From: Liquidambar formosana
Taxonomy: Eukaryota > Streptophyta > Magnoliopsida > Saxifragales > Altingiaceae
DNA: 64,000 bases
Assembly (NCBI GenBank): GCA_039720395.1
Contig: CM077831.1
Location: forward strand, 11,933,803-11,997,802
Direction of reading: 5' to 3'
The translations under genes and the position numbers were made by a program. This document shows positions 56,965-64,000 of this stretch, piece by piece. The notes below the pieces were generated by a model. That model ran no database searches and was not told the origin of the DNA. It saw only the letters and a list, made by a program, of their open reading frames with translations. How positions within the stretch are numbered: the stretch's first letter is position 1; every line of letters begins with the position of its first letter.

Positions 56965-59679
56965 GGGAATATCTAAAACCTCCCTAAAAAATAAAATCAT
57001 ATAAAAAAAAACCCCATTGAATATTTTTCCTATCCATCTAATCCAACAAAAAAAGAATCATATCCATTAATGCAAACCGTTAACCTTCTGTTAATTGTTG
57101 TTTTAAAAAAAAAAAAGAAGAGTGATCCGACTAAAATACCCTTCTTTAACATTAAGATGTTTAATGAAAAAAAATACTCATTTAACTGAATTTAGAAATA
57201 TAGCCTCTCTTTTCTCATATGAACATACGTACCTTCTCCCCCTTTTGTTAGGATTATGCCCTAGAACCAATCATGGAGATGATTGTTTAGGGATTAGGAA
57301 CAATCATTTGATTTCATTTATGTATGTCACATTTATTATTGATTTAATAAAAGGGCTTATTCTATTATGTTTATATGCATCATTTATATTTACATAATAT
57401 GTCCATGGAGTTAGAGTTGAGAATATGGAATTACAAAGAGTTGTAATTTTGAGACTGTAGATATATCTCTGTACTAAACTCCTAAAGCATTCCTAGTTGA
57501 AGGTTCACTATGATGGACAATAATGAACTATAGGACTAGCACTTGTTAGGTTCACTCTATAGGAGGATAGCTAGTCTCAAGCTATTTGTGTGGAGACACT
57601 ACAACCAACAAGTGGGTACCTATTACGAGAATAGGTACACTGAATGTGACCAAAGATATGAGATAAACTGAATGGAGTTTTATCCTGCCTGTCAATTAGT
57701 TTCTCATTGTTATAGTGGTACAAGTAATCCTTAGACCTGAGACACTATAGTTGTCTTATGCATGTAGCTTTAGAAGTTTGATAACACTAAGTGCAAATCC
57801 TATTCAGGGGTTTGCAAAGGTGTTCATTGGCCTTATTGCTATGTGTATGAAGGCATGTGAGTGATCAACAAGGGATCCATCACTCTCAGGAAAAAGAGAG
57901 AGAATGTCTCATATCGCATTAATAATATAACTCATTAAATCCATGGCCATGGTAGGATGATTATGAAAAGAGTTTCATGAGTTCATCAATGAGTTGATAT
58001 CTATGAATGAGTATAAAGTAATTGAACTAGGGACTTGACAGACTTCCATGTCCTATTAGTTCAATTGGAGACATTGTGTTGAAGGAAGGATGCAATTGTA
58101 ACCTATAAACTATAATAGAAGGGTTCTTTGTAAATGACTATTCACCTCATTAAGGACCACACCATGAGCCACATGCTAGGTGTTACTTATGGTTAGTAGA
58201 AGCCCTAATTGATATAAGTGAGTTATAATCAATTAGGGAATTGGAAGGAGTTCCAATTAGACCCTAAATGGAAAGAGTTCCATTGTGCACACCTTGTGCT
58301 ATTCCTACTACTTAATGATGTGAACCCAATGGGTCACACACTAATCATGCAAGAAGAGCTTTAAGGTCTATGGGAGAAAGGGTATAAGTGAATAAAAGAA
58401 AAGTTCTTAAAGCCTTAGTTTGTATTTGATACAAACTAGAGGGGTTATTGTGTAATTAAGAGTAATTACACAAAACCTTTTAGGGTTAGAAATCCCCCTC
58501 ATGGCCGGCCCTATAGTGTGGATATATAAGCCACAAAATGATGTGATGACATCATACCTTGGAGGCTCCCCAAGGCTGGCCAAAATTCACAAGGGGCTTT
58601 CTCTCTCTTTCCTCTCTTCTCCTATACTAGCAACAACAAGGAAAAGGTGGAAAGGACTTGAAGCTCTAGCTAGGTGTGGATACCGTTGGAGGCAGCACAC
58701 TTGGGCTGCTCATTCACCGCTGTCTGGAATCAAAGTTTGGAGCAAAAAGGAGAAGACAAAAATTCTGTAAGTGTTCTAACCCTCTTCATAGTTAGGGTTT
58801 GATTTTGTATATACATAGTTAGATTCATGGGCTGTGGAATCGTAGGAAAAATTTTTATATTTTGCACTTCAATTTTTCCCTCTTGTTCGATTCCCAACAC
58901 CTTTTCCCCTAACGATTTGGCTGGTTTGTAGCGGTAGGTGTTTTTTATTTTTTTTTAAATTTTATTTTTTTTATCGTTTTCCTTCATTTTTGTGGTGGTT
59001 TTTTTATTTTGATTCTTATTTAGTGCTCCTTTGTATCGGCTATTATCCAAATATATATATATATACATATATATACATATATATATATCCCATCAAAAAA
59101 ATATATATACCATTTTAAAAAATAACATGGTATACCATGTTCATCAAATTTGTCAAATCCCCATGTGCAACAACTTCAGCTCTATCACCGTAGGTGGTGG
59201 TGGTGTGGCTATTTATGACCCCAAGCCCAATACATTATGGTGGAATCTAGATGTAGGGTTTTGTGGGTCACATGGAAGAAGAGAATGAGAGATGAGAGAG
59301 TAACTACTACTGCAAAGGTGAGAGGTGGCTCAGAGACGACAGATGTCTTTGTTTAATGTTTTGGTTTCCTTTTTCATGTGTGCGGTGGAGAAAGATTAAT
59401 TAATGATTGTTAATTTTATTTTACTTACACTTGAAGGATAAAAATGAAAATTCAATTAAATGGGCATTTTTGTTATTAAACTTCTCAATGTCAAAAAAGA
59501 GTATTTTAGTCAAATCACTCTACTTTTTTTAATAGTAATAAACAAAAAGTTAACTGATTAGAGTTAATGGATATGATTTTTATTTTATTTTATTTTTATT
59601 GGATTAGATGGATAGGAAAAATAATTAGTGGGGTTTTTGGATATGATTTTATTTTTAAGGGAGGTTTTAGATATTTCCC
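56965..59679. mobile_element. Long-TIR (Mutator-like or foldback) element split by a solo LTR
   Basis: Sequence 56965-57192 is an imperfect inverted repeat of 59448-59679, both ending ATATCTAAAACCTCCC at their outer edges. Without the LTR the element is about 1.05 kb. No transposase. Flanks are G- and A-rich, so the target duplication could not be read. The interior contains TA-rich microsatellite (59050-59090). Confidence 0.65.
57246..58899 (+). mobile_element. Copia-1 solo LTR
   Basis: TGTTAGGATT...TTCCCAACA flanked by perfect CCTTT duplications (57241-57245, 58900-58904). TATA motif GATATATAAGCC near 58519. Confidence 0.93.
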
Positions 59680-60592
59680 AAAAAATAAATAAATAAATAA
59701 ATAAAGAAAAACCTAGGTTAGGGGCTTTTAGCTAAAATCTTGTTAAAATAGTGCTTTAAAAGAAATGTACTTGATCCAAACAATCAGCAACAAAAAAGAA
59801 ATGAAAAAACAAAAAAACAAAAGAAGACGAAGATCGAAAGAAGAAGAAGAAGAAGAAGAAGAAGAAGGAGGAGGAGGAAGAGGAAGTGAACCCCTTGTTG
59901 GCACCATCAGAAGGCTACATAAATCGTCGTCAGTGTTGTGCTATTGTTGTGCTATAGAGATCGATGATGGAACCTAGAACTAGGTGAACCCATAATTGGG
60001 GATTGTGCTAAGGAAATCGCAAAGGTGGAGCTTTGCCGTTGATCTCCCATCGAAATCTTCAGCTTCAGTCATGAAGCTCTTTGCCATTAACATATTGTGC
60101 TTGATGGTTTGCTTGGTATGAGGGAAGGGATAGAGGAGACAGAGAAAATGGCACTTAGTAAGAGAAGAAAGAGGTAGTGAAGAGATAAGGTTGAGAGATA
60201 ATTAAAAGGGAGAGAGGGCTTTTCTTCTCATCTTTAAAAAGCAGTCATCAACTTGCTTTTTTTGTTAGTCGAATACTTGATTAGAGGGAGGAGGGGAATT
60301 TTTTTTTTTTTTGGGGGGGGGGGGGGGGGATAAGTGAGGAGGGGAAAATGTTATTTCACCCATCTTTTGCTACTCACCTTATGTGTCGAAAGTGTATAGG
60401 TGAAAGCAAATGTGTAGGGACCATCATAGAATAAGGAGAAGCTGCCACACATGGATGGGAGAATGAGTGAAATAGCATAGTCCTTTCTTCTCCCTCTTTA
60501 AAAAGTAGTCAACCTTATTTAACGGGGCATTACCTTCATCTCACATTCGGTCTACAAAAGTGGTTTTAGGAATCATTTCCATAATATATTGT
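59680..60592. other. Low-complexity and unassigned DNA
   Basis: Includes an AAAT run at ~59686-59705, a GAA/GGA microsatellite (59838-59886) that produces a spurious acidic ORF, and a T-run plus G-run at 60299-60330. No gene supported. Confidence 0.5.
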
Positions 60593-60604
60593 TGTGACTT
60601 ATTT

Positions 60605-60800
60605 CACATCAGCACTAGGTGGTCTAGTGGTTAAGAACCCCTTTAATTTGTTTACAACCATGTTCCAATTCCCCACTATAAATTCATATATAAATCAAGA
60701 TCCATTGCACCTCACAATTGGTGTTCTACGAAAAAACGCATACCAAAAGGTATCCCACCTTGTTTCCAAAATATGCGAAAATAAATAATTTTACCCTCTG
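60605..60800 (+). repeat. Possible tRNA-derived SINE remnant
   Basis: GGTGGTCTAGTGGTTAAGAA resembles a pol III A box, and GTTCCAATTCCCC about 45 bases later resembles a B box. No clear 3' tail or target duplication. Weak call. Confidence 0.35.
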
Positions 60801-61006
60801 TTTGGTTCATGGATTCTACCAAGGGAAAAACAAAAGGAATGGGAAAAAAAATGAGGAAAGAAAATCAAAGGAAAAGATAAAATGATATCAAGCCAATTTT
60901 TTTTCATATTTCAATTTTCCATTGCAACCAAATAAAAAAAAAAAGTACAATTCCTTATATTTTATTTTTTTTTCCTTGATAAAATCCGCAAACCAAATAG
61001 AGCCTT
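60793..61006. mobile_element. Small MITE-like element
   Basis: CTCTGTTTGGTTC near 60796 and GAACCAAATAGAG-like sequence (AAACCAAATAGAG at ~60990) form imperfect terminal inverted repeats about 210 bp apart. The interior is A/T-rich and partly self-complementary. No coding capacity. Confidence 0.4.
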
Positions 61007-61203
61007 AAAGTCTGTGAGGGAATAAAGGAAAAAAATAATTTAAAGATAACAACAATGATTCCAAATTTCCCATTTTTCGAGTAAACTATTATCCGTGGCT
61101 GTAAAGCTCATGCCTTCTTTCTTCCAATCAATGACATTAGTTAATAATGTTTTTATTGTTTCAACCACCTAAAAATAAAAATAAAAATAAAAATAGAAAA
61201 CAG

Positions 61204-63525
61204 TCAGACTAATCGGGCCAAAACTCCGACCAGTGGTGCAGTGTTAGCAGTTGCGGGTTCGGCCTGTTGGTAGTTGGACCTAGAGTCCGTATAGGCATCA
61301 TTGTCATCTGGGCCTCCAACGATTGCTCCAGACACCTACATTGGGGTTGGGCCCATTCTTATTGAACCACGAGTCGAAGCCTCCTTGGCACGTGACGGGT
61401 GTGGGGTCTTTCTTAATAGACACAATGGATGCTGCTCTGTGATGGATTTGACTCGGATAATTTGTCCCAAATCCAACCATGTAACTCATCTTCTTTGGGT
61501 TCACACCCAATATATAATCCACCTAGCACGTCAAAAACAAAAACCCATAAGTGCTATCTATTATTATTTTCTCTATTCTACTTATTTATATGCATTTAGT
61601 CCGTAGTTTTTAAGCCACATTTTTATTTTTATTTTGAACCCACATCTTTTCACTCCACATTTCAATTCTACTAAACATTATAAATTTATAATTGTAGAGT
61701 GAGGGAAGCTAGTTTTGGGGGGTCAATCATAGATACCTGTGTTTGCGCAAATGCGATTAGATCGGAGGGTTGAACAACGCCGCCTGGACACTTGATCGAG
61801 GCCTTTGCAGCGGCAAGAAAGTCAGAATAAACAGTTACAACAAATGTAGCAGCTGTAGTGTATTGGAGATTATTCCATGGCTGCCACCATAATAAACCCC
61901 CTGGTGTCCTTTTAATGTTGTTGCTACCTTTTTGAATGCAAGAGCATATGAACTCCTCAGCTCGGTCTTTGTACCCATCCAACTTGCCTTGTTGGTCCGC
62001 AAAGGTGCCATCCAAGATAAGCTGCATGCATGTGTTCATGCACCAAAAATATTTTAGTACGAGTCAATTAATCACCCTAATTACAACTTATTTAACATGC
62101 AGCACCTTTGCGACTACAACTTGAGAGCCCAAATACTTGTCGTCCCATGAGAAAACGGTTCTTGTGCCACCAATTCCGCCGGAATTAAGTGCGTCATCAA
62201 GGAAATCGACGTAGTCCCTGTTATGGGTAGCTCGAAAGAGCCATGCAGCTCCCCACAACAATTCATCCTGCATGTCAAACCAGCTTACAGTTTTTAAACT
62301 CATGATCAACCAATCTTAAGTCCAATAATTAAGTTTAAAATTGCTTCTTTTTTTCCCACTAATCACACGGTCATAGATTAATAAACAACTTCACTTTACC
62401 TTAAATTCAGTGCTGCTATAGAATTTTCCTGCACCAGGTATGCTGTCTTGATAATGACCTGGGTGATCATGAGCAAAAGCCCAAAGCTGCATGTGTAAGA
62501 ATTTTTGTTAGATCAATTGATGTTGAGAAAATGCAAATTAATTAAATAATTATGTCAATGATTTGTTCAAGAAAATGACAAATTTCGATCAGACCAAATT
62601 TGAGTGCAATTTTTCTTAAACAATACGATTTAAGTTTCTTATGAACATCCTTTTTCTATATATGAGGAGTGCTCCCGTCCTTGTCATAAGCTCTCTCTTT
62701 TTTTTCTCCCAACTATTTCTGTCATGCATTTGACCTGAGACACCTACCATTTATGTCATCATACTTTATGTTAAAATGGGCTCACAACTGTGGTCAAAAT
62801 TGACAAAAAATTACTTGTAATCAAACATTATTGAAAGAGAGAATATTTAACTTTAATCAATCCCAGTAATATTAATTATAAGATTTTGTTCAAAAACTAA
62901 ACCATCAAGCAATTGATATATCTTAAATTAAGGGAGAGCTCCTATATATGGGGGTGCCTTTATAGTAGTTTAATTTTGTCTTTAATTTGTGGTAGAAATA
63001 TTTCTTAATGATTTATGAAGTGCATGACAATATATAAAACAAATTAATATAGTAAGGCAAATTAAACCTGCAGTACAGGAGATGCAATTGAAGTTGCAAT
63101 GTATGGCATACCTGCACTGCATGCTCTCGAAGTTGGGATGCATAAGCAGGATCAGTTGCGTTAAAAGCAATGGATGCAGCGGCAAGAGCAGCAGCAGTTT
63201 CACCAGCAAGATCAGCGCCGGGGTGTTCTTTATCGATCTTAAAGGCAGTCCGCGGCGTGGTCATGTCTTCAGGTCTCTGCCAGCATGGATGGTCAGAATC
63301 GCCATCCCCGACTTGGCCGTAGAGGACATCTGACTGCGTGTGAGCCTTCATCAAGTAATCTGTTCCCCACTTAATGGCTTCCAATGCATTTGAAAGCTGG
63401 TCTGTCTCACTGAAACGTCCATAGAAATCCACTACACCCCATGAAAGCATTGTTATAGTAAAAGCCATAGGAAATCCAAATTTGACGTTGTCACCGGCAT
63501 CATAGTATCCTCCCACAAGATCAAC
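61204..63525 (-). pseudogene. GH9 endo-1,4-beta-glucanase, 3' six exons, last exon frameshifted
   Basis: Glycoside hydrolase family 9 (plant cellulase) gene on the minus strand. Exons: 63525-63112, 62486-62400, 62267-62106, 62021-61737 and 61522-61204, all with AG acceptors and GT donors; the upstream exon(s) lie beyond 64000. The first visible exon has [19 protein letters not shown] with the catalytic Asp pair. Later exons show DELLWGAAWLFRAT and [20 protein letters not shown]. All visible exon joins keep frame. In the last exon one extra A (plus strand ~61330) shifts the frame after GPNPNV and gives a stop at 61306-61304. The normal frame resumes beyond it and would end at 61204, including the region of the catalytic Glu. 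GH9 enzymes are secreted and act on cell-wall beta-glucan. Confidence 0.85.
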
Positions 63526-64000
63526 CTGTCATAGTGTCATGTCAACACATGAATCATTTATTGTTTCTTTGTGTTGAAAGGATTGAACCGAGTAGAAAAT
63601 TCTTGTTTTTGATTTGTTATTAGTTTTTTTGTATGAGTTTGGATAGATACAAAGTTGCATTCTTATTAATTGGCTTAAAATGAGGATATTGCTATTTCAA
63701 CATATATATGTGTATATATATAATTACCCCTAATAAGAAATTTCATTAGAATAAGTTACGAAGGGAGCCAAAAATACATATTAATTATAGAGAAAATCCC
63801 ATTAATCACTTCATTTGTTTCCATCTTTTATTAAAACAAAAGACATCCTGTTTGTGAAAAAACCTATTATTATAAAACAAATGATAACCGAATATGTCTA
63901 GCTCAGTAAATCTATCCTCAACATATATATCTTGTTCATTGAAAACAAAAAACAAAAAACAAAAAGCAAAAAATCTTGTTAATTGATGAACAAGATGTTT
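63526..64000 (-). other. GH9 intron / upstream sequence
   Basis: AT-rich DNA upstream of the exon acceptor at 63527-63526 (minus strand). No N-terminal exon, signal peptide or TATA box could be seen, so the first exon lies to the right of the window. Confidence 0.55.

Noticed and set aside
59765..59977. 70-residue ORF with poly-Glu and poly-Gly
   Set aside because: Generated by the GAA/GGA microsatellite.
61218..61260. Possible tRNA-like box sequence (GTGGTGCAGTG...GCGGGTTCGG)
   Set aside because: It is the reverse complement of the GH9 C-terminal exon; the resemblance is coincidental.
61301..61606. 101-residue + strand ORF
   Set aside because: Shadow of the last GH9 exon on the opposite strand.

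Overview
This 64 kb window is repeat-dense plant nuclear DNA, very probably from a eudicot. The evidence is Tat/Ogre-type Ty3-gypsy elements carrying an antisense ORF and a second archaeal-type RNase H, Ty1-copia elements, CACTA, hAT-like and long-TIR DNA transposons, LINE remnants, and fragments of plant invertase, CC-NBS-LRR and GH9 endoglucanase genes with GT-AG introns. I cannot name the species. No tRNA, rRNA or CRISPR locus was recognised. All assignments come from reading the sequence, without database searches.

Layout. (1) 1-15969: a nearly complete minus-strand Tat-lineage gypsy element (Gypsy-1); the window opens inside its 3' LTR. In its own direction it has a 5' LTR (15969-13338), PBS, long leader, gag, protease, a likely spliced intron, RT/RNase H/archaeal-type RNase H, integrase, then an opposite-strand ORF with its own TATA box, a 1.7 kb array of small hairpins and the 3' LTR. 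By eye the LTRs are about 99.5% identical over the shared part, so the insertion is young, but pol carries one nonsense codon and gag one frameshift. (2) 15970-19065: the decayed 3' end of a Ty1-copia element (Copia-1) into which Gypsy-1 inserted. (3) 19066-25500: a LINE-type RNase H tail hit by Copia-1 and by a 6.1 kb solo LTR of an Ogre-like family containing a 14-unit, ~162 bp tandem array. (4) 25673-32225: a hAT-like element split by a Copia-1 solo LTR, a LINE ORF1 remnant, a CACTA 3' end, another Copia-1 solo LTR and an old LTR/PBS fragment. (5) 32226-35224: a third gypsy-family solo LTR.

(6) 37332-56882: a second copia element (Copia-2, TSD CTTGT), nested three deep. A CACTA element sits in its reverse transcriptase. 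That CACTA carries fragments of an acid invertase gene and of at least one CC-NBS-LRR gene, and a Gypsy-1-family solo LTR sits in its 5' subterminal region. (7) 56965-59679: a long-TIR element split by a Copia-1 solo LTR. (8) 59680-61000: low-complexity DNA with a possible SINE and a small MITE. (9) 61204-64000: the 3' six-exon part of a minus-strand GH9 endo-1,4-beta-glucanase gene, the only single-copy-type gene seen, whose last exon carries a frameshift ahead of the catalytic glutamate.

Almost nothing here forms a functional pathway. The window records successive insertions, recombination to solo LTRs and gene capture. The most notable signals are the chimeric gene-capturing CACTA, the arm-covarying hairpin arrays in two Tat-type elements, the in-frame pro/RT intron, an intact antisense ORF with its own promoter, and a PBS-like 9-11-mer kept inside the LTRs of three gypsy families.
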